Of a stretch of DNA of 64,000 bases, positions 33,278 to 42,149 are shown one piece after another; the first letter of the stretch is position 1, and each line of letters opens with the position of its first letter. Origin of the DNA: Paludibacteraceae bacterium (GTDB lineage Bacteria; Bacteroidota; Bacteroidia; Bacteroidales; Paludibacteraceae); assembly GCA_017446585.1 (NCBI GenBank), contig JAFSQL010000005.1:62001-126000 (forward strand), given 5' to 3'. Position numbers and translations under genes: made by a program. A model generated the notes under the pieces. It ran no database searches. It was not told the DNA's origin and saw only the letters and a program-made list of their open reading frames with translations.

Positions 33278-34057
33278 ATGTTTATAGAATTTGGAATAAA
33301 AGATGTCGTTGACATCGTGTTGGTGGCGGCTTTGCTGTTCGGGACATGGCGTCTGCTGCGCGGGACGAACGCTGTGAACGTGTTCGTGGGTGTGATCGCG
33401 TTCGTGTTCTGCTGGTTTCTTGTGTCGTTCGTGTTCAAGATGCAGTTGTTCGGGTCGATATTGGACAAAGTGATGTCGGTGGGAGCGATAGCATTGATCG
33501 TATTGTTCAAGGATGAGATAAGGAGTTTTTTCTCGCTGATAGGAACCCAGCGAAGGTTGCGGTATTTGCGATGGTTTTATGACAAGACGGGGAGCAAGGC
33601 GGACACGTATCTGAACGAGGCATCGATAAAAGCCTTGGTGCAGGCGTGTCGCGACATGTCGAAAAACAAGGAGGGCGCATTGATAGTGGTGGAGGAGAGT
33701 GCGGGACTTGACATGTATATCAGGACGGGTGAGGAAGTGGACGCGAAGTTGAGCAGCCGACTTGTTGAAAACATCTTTTTCAAAAATTCTCCGTTGCATG
33801 ACGGGGCGATGATAATCAAGGAGAACCGCGTGGCGGCGTGCGGGTGCATACTGCCCGTGTCGAAGAGCACGTCGCTGCCGTCACAATTCGGGTTGCGGCA
33901 TCGCTCGGCGTTGGGGTTGTCGGAACAGACGGACGCATTGGTGATAGTGGTGAGCGAGCAGACGGGCGAGATAAGCGTGATGAAGGACGGCGCGGCAAGG
34001 GCGAACGTGACCGCGGAGGAGTTGTCGAACGTGCTGTCGGAACAGATTCGATTGTAA
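33278..34057 (+). CDS. dacA: diadenylate cyclase (c-di-AMP synthase)
   Basis: Makes cyclic di-AMP from two ATP at the inner membrane. The 259-residue CdaA-type protein has three hydrophobic helices in residues 10-80 and a DAC domain with DGA at 175-177 (SPLHDGAMII) and RHR at 207-209 (FGLRHRSALGLSE). The start at 33278 (MFIEFGIKD) fits the family; the open frame begins 15 codons earlier inside the repeat. In Bacteroidetes it often follows folP, which is absent here. A CYTH gene starts 30 bases downstream. Confidence 0.95.
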   Translation: MFIEFGIKDVVDIVLVAALLFGTWRLLRGTNAVNVFVGVIAFVFCWFLVSFVFKMQLFGSILDKVMSVGAIALIVLFKDEIRSFFSLIGTQRRLRYLRWFYDKTGSKADTYLNEASIKALVQACRDMSKNKEGALIVVEESAGLDMYIRTGEEVDAKLSSRLVENIFFKNSPLHDGAMIIKENRVAACGCILPVSKSTSLPSQFGLRHRSALGLSEQTDALVIVVSEQTGEISVMKDGAARANVTAEELSNVLSEQIRL

Positions 34058-34087
34058 GGTCACACATAAATATAAATAGCGAAGTCG

Positions 34088-34558
34088 ATGGCAAAGGAGA
34101 TAGAACGGAAATTTCTGGTACGTTCGGACGCATACAAGCAAGGGGGGCGAAGGAAGTATGTGAAGCAAGGTTATTTGTGCTTCGAGGCGGAACGGACGGT
34201 GCGCGTGCGCGTGACGGAGGAGGAGGGAGTGAGGCGAGGATTTCTGACCGTGAAAGGGAAGAACAAGGGGATAGAGCGCACGGAGTATGAGTATGAGATA
34301 GCGGCGGAGGACGCAGAGGAAATGATAGAGGGACTTGTGGAGTCGGGGACGGTGATAGAGAAATGGCGATGGACAGTGGAGGAGAAAGGAGGGACGTGGG
34401 AGGTGGACGAGTTCAAGGGTCGGCATGAGGGGTTGGTGATAGCGGAGGTGGAATTGAAGAATGCGGACGAGGAAGTGGCGTTGCCAGAGTGGGTAGGCGA
34501 GGAGGTGAGCGGTGACGCACGGTATTACAATTCAAACTTGGCAAAGAGTTCGAAGTGA
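34088..34558 (+). CDS. CYTH domain protein (inorganic triphosphatase-like)
   Basis: A 156-residue single-domain CYTH protein. The N-terminal EIERKFLV carries the ExExK motif that binds the triphosphate and metal; alternating charged strands follow (RTVRVRVTEEEG, RGFLTVKGK, WEVDEFKGRHEGL, VIAEVEL). Bacterial members are usually tripolyphosphatases, sometimes adenylate cyclases of class IV. It is probably co-transcribed with dacA (30-base gap) and ends before a bidirectional terminator. A functional tie to c-di-AMP is only suggested by position. Confidence 0.88.
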   Translation: MAKEIERKFLVRSDAYKQGGRRKYVKQGYLCFEAERTVRVRVTEEEGVRRGFLTVKGKNKGIERTEYEYEIAAEDAEEMIEGLVESGTVIEKWRWTVEEKGGTWEVDEFKGRHEGLVIAEVELKNADEEVALPEWVGEEVSGDARYYNSNLAKSSK

Positions 34559-34595
34559 GGATGGACGATGAGTTCTGGATAAAAAAGTAAAGAAT

Positions 34596-34634
34596 AAGAG
34601 GTGCATCCTTTTTCGGGATGCACCTCTTGTTCTT
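34596..34634. terminator. bidirectional intrinsic terminator
   Basis: The arms 34596-34608 and 34616-34628 pair over 13 bp (AAGAGGTGCATCC and complement), with pyrimidine-rich tails on both strands. It serves dacA-CYTH and the FKBP run. Confidence 0.9.
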
Positions 34635-34689
34635 TATAGTATCTCTTTTTATCGTGCCTCAACAAGCAGGGTTGAGGAAAACGAGATTA

Positions 34690-35562
34690 TCACTCAGCGA
34701 ATTGAGGAACCGGAGCGGCAGCCTTAGGCTCGATGGAAACGAGCTCAACCTCGAAGATGAGGGCGCTGAAAGGCTTGATGTCCTCGCCGGCACCGCGAAC
34801 GCCATAGGCGAGTTCTTGAGGAATGTAGAATTTGTATTTGTCGCCCACGGACATGAGTTGCAGACCCTCGGCGAAGCCACGAACGACGCCCGCAACAGGG
34901 AATTTGGCAGGCGCATCGCCATGACGCTTGCTGTCGTCGAATACGGTTCCGTCGGTGAGAGTTCCGACGTAGTTGACGGAAACGATGTCGTTGTCAGAAG
35001 GTTTGGCACCGCCCTTGCCTTGCTTGATGACTTCGTATTGGAGACCAGAAGGGGTGACCTTGACAGAAGCCTTTTTTGCGTTTTGCTTGAGGAAGTTTTC
35101 GCCATCAAGTTTGTTTTGGGCGTGGTTCTTCAGAGCGTTTTGCTCCTCGATGCGTTGTTGGATGGATTGGATGACCTCCTGAGCAGTGTCAGCGTCGATG
35201 AGTGTCTCCTTGCCTTTGATTTCAGCCTTCATGGCAGCGATGAAGGTGTTGCTGTTGAGCGGCATGACGGTGTCTTGCTCCATGTGATTGAGCGCGCCAC
35301 CGAATTGGAGGGCTTGGAGGTAGATTTGGAGGAGGCTGTCAGGCATGTCGGCAGCGGTTTCGATACCCTTCATGAAGGTTTCGTATTTGGCACCGGAAGC
35401 CTCACCGTCAAGGATGTTTTCGAGAATGCCTTGTCCGTTGTAAACACCAAAGGCGTAGGAGAGCGAGTCTTCGTCAGAGTCGAGCGAAGAAACGGAGGAA
35501 GAGCATCCTGTCATGACGAAAGCGAGCGTCGCGGCAGAAATGGCGAAAAGAATCTTTTTCAT
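34690..35562 (-). CDS. FKBP-type peptidyl-prolyl isomerase lipoprotein
   Basis: A 290-residue lipoprotein (lipobox MTGC, Cys20) with an FKBP N-terminal dimerisation domain (about 30-160, starting DSLSYAFGVYNGQ) and a C-terminal FKBP domain. Visible blocks are VTPSGLQYEVIKQGKG, VNYVGTLTDGTVFDDS, GVVRGFAEGLQLMSVGDKYKFYIP, LAYG and ALIFEVELVSIEP. It is a Mip/FkpA-like periplasmic or surface chaperone. It is third and last in a run of three FKBP genes and has an extra tail (KAAAPVPQFAE). Confidence 0.92.
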   Translation of the reverse strand: MKKILFAISAATLAFVMTGCSSSVSSLDSDEDSLSYAFGVYNGQGILENILDGEASGAKYETFMKGIETAADMPDSLLQIYLQALQFGGALNHMEQDTVMPLNSNTFIAAMKAEIKGKETLIDADTAQEVIQSIQQRIEEQNALKNHAQNKLDGENFLKQNAKKASVKVTPSGLQYEVIKQGKGGAKPSDNDIVSVNYVGTLTDGTVFDDSKRHGDAPAKFPVAGVVRGFAEGLQLMSVGDKYKFYIPQELAYGVRGAGEDIKPFSALIFEVELVSIEPKAAAPVPQFAE

Positions 35563-35598
35563 TGTGTAGATAATAGATGTGATTTTATATAGGTTGTT

Positions 35599-36297
35599 TT
35601 ATTTGACGATGGAGATGAACTCGATGTCGAAGATGAGCGTGGCGTAAGGAGGGATGTTGTGCATGCCGTGTTCACCGTAGCCAAGGTTGTAAGGGATGTA
35701 GAGCGTTGCCTTGGAGCCCTCGGGGAGGAGTTGAAGACCTTCGGACCAGCCTTGGATGACTTGGTTGAGCGCAAATTCGGAAGGCGTTCCGCGCTTGTAG
35801 CTGCTGTCGAACTCGGAGCCGTCGATGAGTCGTCCGGCGTAGTGGACGCGCACTCGGTCGGTGGCTTGAGGTCGAGAACCGGCCCCGAGGGTGGTGATTT
35901 TGACCATGAGTCCGGACTCGGTGGTGAGGATGCTGTCCTTGCCTTGCTTAGCCACACTGTCAAGAAATGCGGAGTTGCGCTTGCGGAAGTTGACTTCATG
36001 TTTCTTGCCGAGGTCTTCGAGGAATACTCGCAAGAGGCTATCGCACTGCACGTCAGAGATGAGCGGCTTGCCGTCGTTGAGTTCGTAGAGCAGTGACTGC
36101 GTGATGGTGGTGGTGTTCATGACGGTGTCTTCGTTCATCTTTTTGAGGTCGTTCTTGACGATGGCACCATAGCGTGAGCCGAGCGAGTAGGAAACGCTGT
36201 CCATGGCGGTCTTGAGTTTTGGCGCTTTCGCCTTTTGCGCCATGAGGTTGATGCCGAGGATCGCGATGAGGGAAGTGAGGAAAAGTCGTTTGATCAT
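35599..36297 (-). CDS. FKBP-type peptidyl-prolyl isomerase, secreted
   Basis: A 232-residue product with a signal peptide (MIKRLFLTSLIAILGINLMAQ). A shortened helical N-terminal region follows (SVSYSLGSRYGAIVKNDL), then an FKBP domain: RVHYAGRLIDGSEFDSSYKR, IQGWSEGLQLLPEGSKATLY, PYNLGYGEHG and ATLIFDIEFISI. It lacks a lipobox, so it is likely periplasmic. It lies 28 bases after the first FKBP gene and 36 bases before the third. Its FKBP domain closely resembles that of the upstream gene product, suggesting local duplication. Confidence 0.9.
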   Translation of the reverse strand: MIKRLFLTSLIAILGINLMAQKAKAPKLKTAMDSVSYSLGSRYGAIVKNDLKKMNEDTVMNTTTITQSLLYELNDGKPLISDVQCDSLLRVFLEDLGKKHEVNFRKRNSAFLDSVAKQGKDSILTTESGLMVKITTLGAGSRPQATDRVRVHYAGRLIDGSEFDSSYKRGTPSEFALNQVIQGWSEGLQLLPEGSKATLYIPYNLGYGEHGMHNIPPYATLIFDIEFISIVK

Positions 36298-36325
36298 AAT
36301 CTTTTTTATTTAGAAGTCAGAAGGG

Positions 36326-36913
36326 TTAGAGCACCTTAATGAGTTCGACATCGAAGATGAGCGTGGCGTAAGGTGGAATAGAGTTGCCCGCCCCATGTGC
36401 ACCGTAGCCGAGGTTGTAAGGAATGAAGAGTCTCCACTTGGAGCCCTCGTTCATGAGTTGGAGCGCTTCGACCCATCCTTGGATGACTTGATTGACCCCG
36501 AAGACGGCAGGTTCGCCTCTCTTGTAGCTGCTATCAAATACCGTGCCGTCAATGAGCGTACCCTCATAGTGGCAACGTACGCGGTCGGTGGCTTGAGGAC
36601 GCTTGCCGTCGCCCGTCTTGAGCACCGTGTATTGAAGTCCGGAAGCGGTGGTGATGACTCCTTGCTTCTTGGCGTTGGCCTCAAGGAACGCCTGTCCTTC
36701 CTTCTTTGCTTCGGAGCCTTGTTGCTCCTGCAGTTGGGTGAAGAACGTGTTGAGGAGCCGTTGCGCCTCATTGGCCTCGAGTTGCGGCTTGCGCTTGTTA
36801 AAGATGTCGTCGATGGCTTGGGTGAAGTTGTTGATGTCAAGAGAGGTGATGCCGCCCTGCAAGAGGTTGGAAGCGACGTTGAGCCCGAGGGCGTAGCTGG
36901 TTTTGGAGTCCAT
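36326..36913 (-). CDS. FKBP-type peptidyl-prolyl isomerase without signal peptide (FklB-like)
   Basis: A 195-residue protein beginning MDSKTSYALGLNVASNLLQG, so the FKBP N-terminal domain starts at once and no export signal is seen. It is probably cytoplasmic. The FKBP domain has RCHYEGTLIDGTVFDSSYKR, IQGWVEALQLMNEGSKWRLF and PYNLGYGAHG. It is first in the run of three, with a -7 box at 36949-36956. The three products would thus act in the cytoplasm, the periplasm and on a membrane surface. Confidence 0.9.
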   Translation of the reverse strand: MDSKTSYALGLNVASNLLQGGITSLDINNFTQAIDDIFNKRKPQLEANEAQRLLNTFFTQLQEQQGSEAKKEGQAFLEANAKKQGVITTASGLQYTVLKTGDGKRPQATDRVRCHYEGTLIDGTVFDSSYKRGEPAVFGVNQVIQGWVEALQLMNEGSKWRLFIPYNLGYGAHGAGNSIPPYATLIFDVELIKVL

Positions 36914-36948
36914 GTTGGAAAAGTTGATGTTCGAATAAAAAGCGGTTG

Positions 36949-36956
36949 CAAAGATA
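36949..36956 (-). promoter_or_regulatory. -7 box for the three-gene FKBP run
   Basis: The minus strand reads TATCTTTG, 35 bases before the first FKBP ATG. It lies just upstream (on the + strand) of the end of the large barrel gene. Confidence 0.6.
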
Positions 36957-36981
36957 AGGAAAAAATGGCGTGGGGAGGTTT

Positions 36982-39486
36982 TTAGAACTCCTCGACGTTG
37001 TCGAAGACGGTAGGCTCGTCATCGTCGGAGCGTCGGTCGCCTTTCTTCTTAGACTTGTTGTTGCCGAAGTTGTAAGTGAGGTTGATTCGGAATCGCGGTC
37101 CGAAAGGTCGTCGGGTGGAGACTTGAGAGAAGCCTTCGGAGTGTGTGCGTTGAACAATCTTGCGGGTGTAGAGGAGGTCGCGCACGGTGAAGGAAGTGGC
37201 GAGGCGTTTGTTCCAGAAAGTTTTGCGCAGTCCGAGGTCGAGGGTGAAGAAGCCGTCTTGCTTGCCTTGCGCTATGATCTTGGAGCTGTTGTAGTTGGCG
37301 GTGAGTTGTCCGGAGAACGTCTTGGTGATCATGACATTGGCGAGCATCTTTGCCGTCCAGGAGAAATCCTCGTCGCCGTCAAGGTGGACGGAGGAGTGGA
37401 GCGGCGTGGCGGACTGGAGCATGGTAGGCGGAAGCGTGAAGTCACAGTCTTCGATGCGGTCGTAGTAGAGGTTGAACGTGGATGTGAGATTGAGGTATTT
37501 GGTGATGGAGTTTTTCAGCACGAGTTCGGCACCCATGCGGTTGCGCTTGGTGAGGTTGAGGAAGGATGTGTAGAGCGTGCTATCGTTGCCGAGGAAGGAA
37601 AAACGTTGGATGACATCGGAGGTGTGCTGATAGTAGAGCGATGCACTGAAGGTGTGTTGCGTCCACTGCTTGATGTAGTTGAGCTCGATGGCAGAAACAA
37701 ATTCGGGGTCGAGGTCGGGGTTACCGAAGGTGATGTTGGAGGAGTCGGAGAAGTCCTTGTAAGAGTTGAGGTTGCTGCCGCGAGGTCGGTTGATGCGTCG
37801 CGTGTAACTGAGTTGGATTTCATTGTCGGCAGGGAGAGCGTAGCTGAGGAAGACGGTAGGGAAGGGTTCGAAGTAGCCCTTGCGAGGGTTGGCGACATCG
37901 TTGGTGTAACTGCGGATGTCAATGTATTCGCCCCGGAGTCCGATGCTGTAGCTGAAGGCGCGGATGCGCGAGCCGTAGCTGAGGTAGGCGGCGTAGAGCG
38001 CCTCCTTATAGCGGTAGTCATTTCGGAGGAGCGGGTCGGTGACGTAGGAGCCAGCGACGTTGTTCTCGATGTTGCTGAGGTTGTGTCGATCGACGTATTT
38101 GAAGTCGATGCCCGCATCGAAGACACGCTTGCCCCTTCGGAGGGAGAAGTCGCTCTTGAATTCGTAAGTGTTATTGTTGTTGTGCGAGACTTGGTTCTGG
38201 TCAAGGTTGCCGCCAGCGGTCTGGAGGTAGTTGTAGTTCTTCTCGGCATAGTAGTTGCTGTAGCCGGCGGAGGAGGTGAGCGTGGAGCCGAAGGAATCGA
38301 CCTTCCATGTGTGGTTGAGGGAGGCGTTGATGTAGCGAGGCTCGTTGACACCGTCGGTGTAGCGCGAGTAGGAGCGTTCGACGCTGTCATTGGCGACGGC
38401 GGTCTTGGTGTAGCGGAGCTTGCGCTCGTAGTCCCAGTGGCGTTGGCTGACGGAGGCGAGGACACCGAGGGAGTGGTTGTCGGCAAGGCGGTAGTTGAGT
38501 TGCGTGCTGATGTTGACACCCTGTCGTCGGTTGCGCGTGTAGCGGTTTTGGTCGATGACGGAGGCGACGTTGCCTGCGGCGTCGTTGAGTTTACGTTCGG
38601 AGTTGTAGTTGTCGCCTCGGTAGTTGTCGTCGTAGGTGGCGTTGAAGGTTCCGTCCCAACGCTTGACATTGAAGTTGAGAGCCGCACCGACTTTGCCGCC
38701 TACGCGGTCGCTGTGCGCATTGTGGCTAAGCGCAGATGTGACGCTGCCATAGACGCCCGCCTTGCGGTCCTTCTTGAGGACGATGTTGATGATGCCGCTG
38801 GAGCCTTCGGGCGAGTATTTGGCACCCGGGTTGGTGATGATTTCGATGCTTTCGATGTTCTCCGCCGGCATTTGTTCAAGGACTTGGGCACGGTTCTCCT
38901 CGTCAAGTCCAGAGGGTTTGCCGTTGATCCAGATTTCGACGTTGCTGTTGTTGCGTAGCGAGATTTCGCCGTCAGGGTCCACCTCGACGGACGGGATGCC
39001 TTGCAGCACCTCGGTGGCGTCGCCACCGGCGGCGGCGATGCTCTGGTCAACGGAGAAGACCTTCTTGTCGATGTCGAAGCGGGCTTGGCTGGCTTGTGCG
39101 ACGACTTCGACCTCCTGAAGCATTTGCGTGTCCTCATGCATGAGGATGTTGCCGAGGTTGGCTTGCTTGGACTTGCCGGAGAGGTTGAATCGTTTGATGG
39201 CGGGGGTGTAGCCCATCATGGTGGCTTCGATGGAGTAAGTGCCTGGGGTGAGGTCGGTGATTTCCCACTCTCCGAGTTCGTTGCTCATGGAACCACGCAG
39301 CACCTTGGTGCCCTGTTTGAGAGCGATGGCAGCGTAGGGGATGGGTTCGTTGGTGGACTCGTCGATGAGGACACCGACGACGGTGATGGCACTTACCCAA
39401 AGGGAGCAGCAGAAAGAGATGAGGAGGGTGGCGAGGACGCGAAATAAGGCACGGCGAGAAGTCGCTGTCATGGTCATGATTGGCAT
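36982..39486 (-). CDS. TonB-dependent-receptor-type outer membrane protein
   Basis: An 834-residue outer-membrane protein. The start at 39486 (MPIMTMTATSRRALFRVLAT) is followed by a signal-peptide hydrophobic core; earlier codons of the open frame are unlikely. The order is a carboxypeptidase-regulatory-like beta-sandwich (GVLIDESTNEPIPYAAIAL), a plug domain (LQGIPSVEVDPDGEISLRNN, IEIITNPGAKYSPEGSSGII), and a large OMP_b-brl_3-type barrel ending VFDNVEEF. No SusD partner is adjacent, so it is not a SusC-type pair; it may import a metal chelate or peptide, or act in another envelope role. It has its own -7 box. Confidence 0.88.
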   Translation of the reverse strand: MPIMTMTATSRRALFRVLATLLISFCCSLWVSAITVVGVLIDESTNEPIPYAAIALKQGTKVLRGSMSNELGEWEITDLTPGTYSIEATMMGYTPAIKRFNLSGKSKQANLGNILMHEDTQMLQEVEVVAQASQARFDIDKKVFSVDQSIAAAGGDATEVLQGIPSVEVDPDGEISLRNNSNVEIWINGKPSGLDEENRAQVLEQMPAENIESIEIITNPGAKYSPEGSSGIINIVLKKDRKAGVYGSVTSALSHNAHSDRVGGKVGAALNFNVKRWDGTFNATYDDNYRGDNYNSERKLNDAAGNVASVIDQNRYTRNRRQGVNISTQLNYRLADNHSLGVLASVSQRHWDYERKLRYTKTAVANDSVERSYSRYTDGVNEPRYINASLNHTWKVDSFGSTLTSSAGYSNYYAEKNYNYLQTAGGNLDQNQVSHNNNNTYEFKSDFSLRRGKRVFDAGIDFKYVDRHNLSNIENNVAGSYVTDPLLRNDYRYKEALYAAYLSYGSRIRAFSYSIGLRGEYIDIRSYTNDVANPRKGYFEPFPTVFLSYALPADNEIQLSYTRRINRPRGSNLNSYKDFSDSSNITFGNPDLDPEFVSAIELNYIKQWTQHTFSASLYYQHTSDVIQRFSFLGNDSTLYTSFLNLTKRNRMGAELVLKNSITKYLNLTSTFNLYYDRIEDCDFTLPPTMLQSATPLHSSVHLDGDEDFSWTAKMLANVMITKTFSGQLTANYNSSKIIAQGKQDGFFTLDLGLRKTFWNKRLATSFTVRDLLYTRKIVQRTHSEGFSQVSTRRPFGPRFRINLTYNFGNNKSKKKGDRRSDDDEPTVFDNVEEF

Positions 39487-39533
39487 AAAAACGTTATATA
39501 AGAGGAGAGAGAATTGACGAAATTTTAGGGTGG

Positions 39534-39541
39534 CAAAGATA
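39534..39541 (-). promoter_or_regulatory. -7 box for the large outer-membrane barrel gene
   Basis: The minus strand reads TATCTTTG, 47 bases before the chosen ATG. This supports the 39486 start, since the box lies inside the longer frame. Confidence 0.6.
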
Positions 39542-39627
39542 CTATGATAATGATACTTAGCGCATAAAAGGGGAATAAAAATCGAAAATTTGCGGAAGAA
39601 AATCCACGAAAAGAGGATAGTAATGAT

Positions 39628-39635
39628 TATATTTG
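39628..39635 (+). promoter_or_regulatory. -7 box for pta-ackA
   Basis: TATATTTG fits TAnnTTTG and lies 45 bases before the pta ATG. Confidence 0.65.
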
Positions 39636-39680
39636 CAGATAGTTCGGAAATCACTAACAACACAATAAACATAAAACAGT

Positions 39681-40691
39681 ATGAATTTGGTAGAGAAAAT
39701 CATTGCTCGCGCAAAGAGCAACAAGCAGCGCATCGTGCTGCCAGAGGCAACGGAAGAACGCACGTTGAGGGCGGCAGACGCGGCGTTGCGTGACGAGTTG
39801 GCGGAATTGGTCTTGATAGGAAATCCTGAAGAGATCAAGAAGTTGGGAGCGCAGTGGGGATTGACGCACCTTGACAAGGCGACCATCATTGACCCAGAGA
39901 ACAATCCCAAGAGCGAAGAGTATGCGGCGTTGCTCGCCGAACTGCGCAAGAGCAAGGGCATGACCATAGAGCAAGCGCGTGAGTTGGTGAAGAATCCTCT
40001 CTACTTGGGTTGCATGATTATCAAGACTGAAGGTGCAGACGGACAAATCTCGGGCGCATTATCAACGACGGGTGACACGTTGCGTCCTGCATTGCAAATT
40101 ATTAAGTGCGCTCCTGGCATCAGTTGCGTTTCGGGAGCCATGCTGCTCATCACCAAGGAAAAGGAGTTTGGAGAGGACGGTGTGATCGTGATGGGTGACG
40201 TTGCCGTCACACCAATGCCAGATGCGGACCAACTCAGCCAAATAGCCATCTGCACGGCTCAGACGGCAAAGTCGGTGGCTGGATTCGAGGACCCAAGAGT
40301 GGCGATGTTGAGCTTCTCCACGAAGGGCAGCGCGAAACATGAGGTGGTAGATAAGGTGGTTGAGGCTACCCGTTTGGTACATGAAAAAGCACCTGAGTTG
40401 AAAGTTGACGGAGAGTTGCAGGCAGACGCGGCCTTGGTGGCAAGCGTTGGAGCAAAGAAGGCTCCGGGCAGTGAAATAGCCGGAAAGGCTAACGTGCTCA
40501 TAGCTCCGTGCCTCGAAGTGGGCAACATTGGCTATAAGCTCGTGCAACGACTTGGTGGCGCGGAGGCGTTGGGTCCAATTCTCCAAGGCATCGCACGTCC
40601 GGTGAACGACTTGAGCCGCGGTTGCTCGGTAGATGACATTTACAAGATGATTGCCATCACCGCATGCCAAGCGATGGACGCAAAGAAGTGA
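39681..40691 (+). CDS. pta: phosphate acetyltransferase
   Basis: Converts acetyl-CoA and phosphate to acetyl phosphate. The 336-residue short-form Pta has only the catalytic domain. Blocks include VEKIIARAKSNKQRIVLPEA at the start, GALSTTGDTLRPALQIIK, VSGAMLL, DVAVTPMPDADQLSQIA, and GCSVDDIYKM near the end. It is followed 43 bases later by ackA, and together they form the acetate fermentation pathway and make ATP. Confidence 0.96.
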   Translation: MNLVEKIIARAKSNKQRIVLPEATEERTLRAADAALRDELAELVLIGNPEEIKKLGAQWGLTHLDKATIIDPENNPKSEEYAALLAELRKSKGMTIEQARELVKNPLYLGCMIIKTEGADGQISGALSTTGDTLRPALQIIKCAPGISCVSGAMLLITKEKEFGEDGVIVMGDVAVTPMPDADQLSQIAICTAQTAKSVAGFEDPRVAMLSFSTKGSAKHEVVDKVVEATRLVHEKAPELKVDGELQADAALVASVGAKKAPGSEIAGKANVLIAPCLEVGNIGYKLVQRLGGAEALGPILQGIARPVNDLSRGCSVDDIYKMIAITACQAMDAKK

Positions 40692-40734
40692 TTGTAAACG
40701 AAAAATCATCAAAAACTTAGAACAAAGAATCAGA

Positions 40735-41949
40735 ATGAAGATATTGGTATTGAACTGCGGTTCGTCATCCATCAAGTACAAGTTGTTTAACATGGACGAC
40801 CGCTCGGTGATGGCGCAAGGCGGAATTGAGAAGATAGGAATGAAGGATTCGTTCCTCAAGTTCACCGCCCCAAGCGGAGAGAAGAAAGTCATCGAAAAGG
40901 AAATCATGGAGCATACCGCTGGCGTAGAGTTGATTTTCAGCGTGCTGACCGACAAAAACGACGGCGTGTTGAAGAGCCTTGAAGAACTTGATGCTGTGGG
41001 TCATCGCGTGCTGCACGGAGGTCAGAAATTCAGCAAGAGCGTGTTGGTTGATGACAGCGTGATTGCGGCTATTGAGGAGAACATTCCTCTGGGTCCGCTT
41101 CACAATCCAGCCAACTTGATGGGTATCAATGCCGTTGCAAAGATATTGCCGAACATTCCGCAAGTGGCAGTGTTCGACACGGCATTCCATCAGACAATGC
41201 CAGAGAAGGCGTTCCTGTACGCTCTGCCTTACGAGTATTATGAGAAATATGCGGTTCGCCGCTACGGATTTCACGGAACGAGCCACAGGTACGTGTCGAA
41301 GCGCGTGTGCGATTTCCTCGGTGTGAAGCAGGAGGGTACGAAGGTTATCACCGCACACGTCGGCAACGGCGGCTCGTTAGCTGCCGTGAAAGACGGCAAG
41401 TGCGTTGACACGACTATGGGTATGACTCCGGCTGAAGGTCTGATGATGGGAACGAGGGCAGGTGAAGCTGACCCTGGCATGTTGCCTTACGTCTTCGAGA
41501 AGGGTGGTTTGGACGTGAACAGTTGGAACACGCTCGTGAACAAGAAGAGCGGTCTGTTGGGTGTGTCGGGCGTGAGCAGTGACATGCGCGACGTGACCGA
41601 TGCTGCCAAGGGTGGCAACAAACGCGCCCAGTTGGCTCTTGATATGTTCATCTATCGTTTGGTGAAGCTCATCGGTAGTTTTGTCGCCGCCATGAACGGT
41701 ACTGATATCTTAGTTTTCACAGGTGGTATTGGCGAGAACGCCGCTCACATCCGCAAGGGAGTGTGCGACGGCTTGGCTTACCTCGGCGTGAAGATTGACG
41801 AGGAGAAGAATGCGAACAGCCATGGTGAGGAGATAGTTCTCTCCACCGCTGACAGCAAGATGAAGGTGGTGGTGATTCCAACCGACGAGGAGTTGATGAT
41901 TGCCAGCGACACTGAGTGCATCGTAAAGGGTGAACCTATACTGAACTAA
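40735..41949 (+). CDS. ackA: acetate kinase
   Basis: Transfers phosphate from acetyl phosphate to ADP, giving acetate and ATP. The start at 40735 (MKILVLNCGSSSIKYKLF) is the canonical one; the open frame runs 28 codons further back into the pta end. The 404-residue enzyme has NCGSSS (8-13), GHRVLHGG, FDTAFHQTMP, GFHGTSH, HVGNGGS and a C-terminal FTGGIGENA. It ends before a hairpin terminator that recurs almost unchanged at 45.4 kb. Confidence 0.97.
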   Translation: MKILVLNCGSSSIKYKLFNMDDRSVMAQGGIEKIGMKDSFLKFTAPSGEKKVIEKEIMEHTAGVELIFSVLTDKNDGVLKSLEELDAVGHRVLHGGQKFSKSVLVDDSVIAAIEENIPLGPLHNPANLMGINAVAKILPNIPQVAVFDTAFHQTMPEKAFLYALPYEYYEKYAVRRYGFHGTSHRYVSKRVCDFLGVKQEGTKVITAHVGNGGSLAAVKDGKCVDTTMGMTPAEGLMMGTRAGEADPGMLPYVFEKGGLDVNSWNTLVNKKSGLLGVSGVSSDMRDVTDAAKGGNKRAQLALDMFIYRLVKLIGSFVAAMNGTDILVFTGGIGENAAHIRKGVCDGLAYLGVKIDEEKNANSHGEEIVLSTADSKMKVVVIPTDEELMIASDTECIVKGEPILN

Positions 41950-41965
41950 TAGTTGTAAGAAAAAG

Positions 41966-42011
41966 AAGGAAGCCATCGGCAAGAGATTGCCGGTGGCTTG
42001 TTGTTTTCTTT
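41966..42011 (+). terminator. intrinsic terminator after ackA
   Basis: The arms 41970-41982 (AAGCCATCGGCAA) and 41987-41999 pair over 13 bp around GAGA, followed by T-rich sequence. Nearly identical to the terminator at 45375-45407. Confidence 0.88.
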
Positions 42012-42149
42012 TTGTCATTTTAGTCTTCAATTGAAGATTTTCTGTTTTAAATTTAGAAAAGGAGGGGGAGTTAAGGAAAATCTAAAACGGGAAGACCGAG
42101 AAGATGTCCGTGGTTTTTTGCTTGATGGAAGTGGCGAGGTCGTGCGGTT

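Noticed and set aside
36970..38958. 662-codon open frame on the + strand opposite the large barrel gene
   Set aside because: Its sequence is rich in Val/Glu/Gly/Ala/Asp with no domain, and the opposite strand has clear plug and barrel motifs. It is a by-product of codon bias.
42024..42037. TCTTCAATTGAAGA palindrome as terminator of the PheC-like operon
   Set aside because: It is a perfect 14-bp palindrome but has no loop and is more than 100 bases past the small gene's stop. It is likely chance in an A+T-rich gap.
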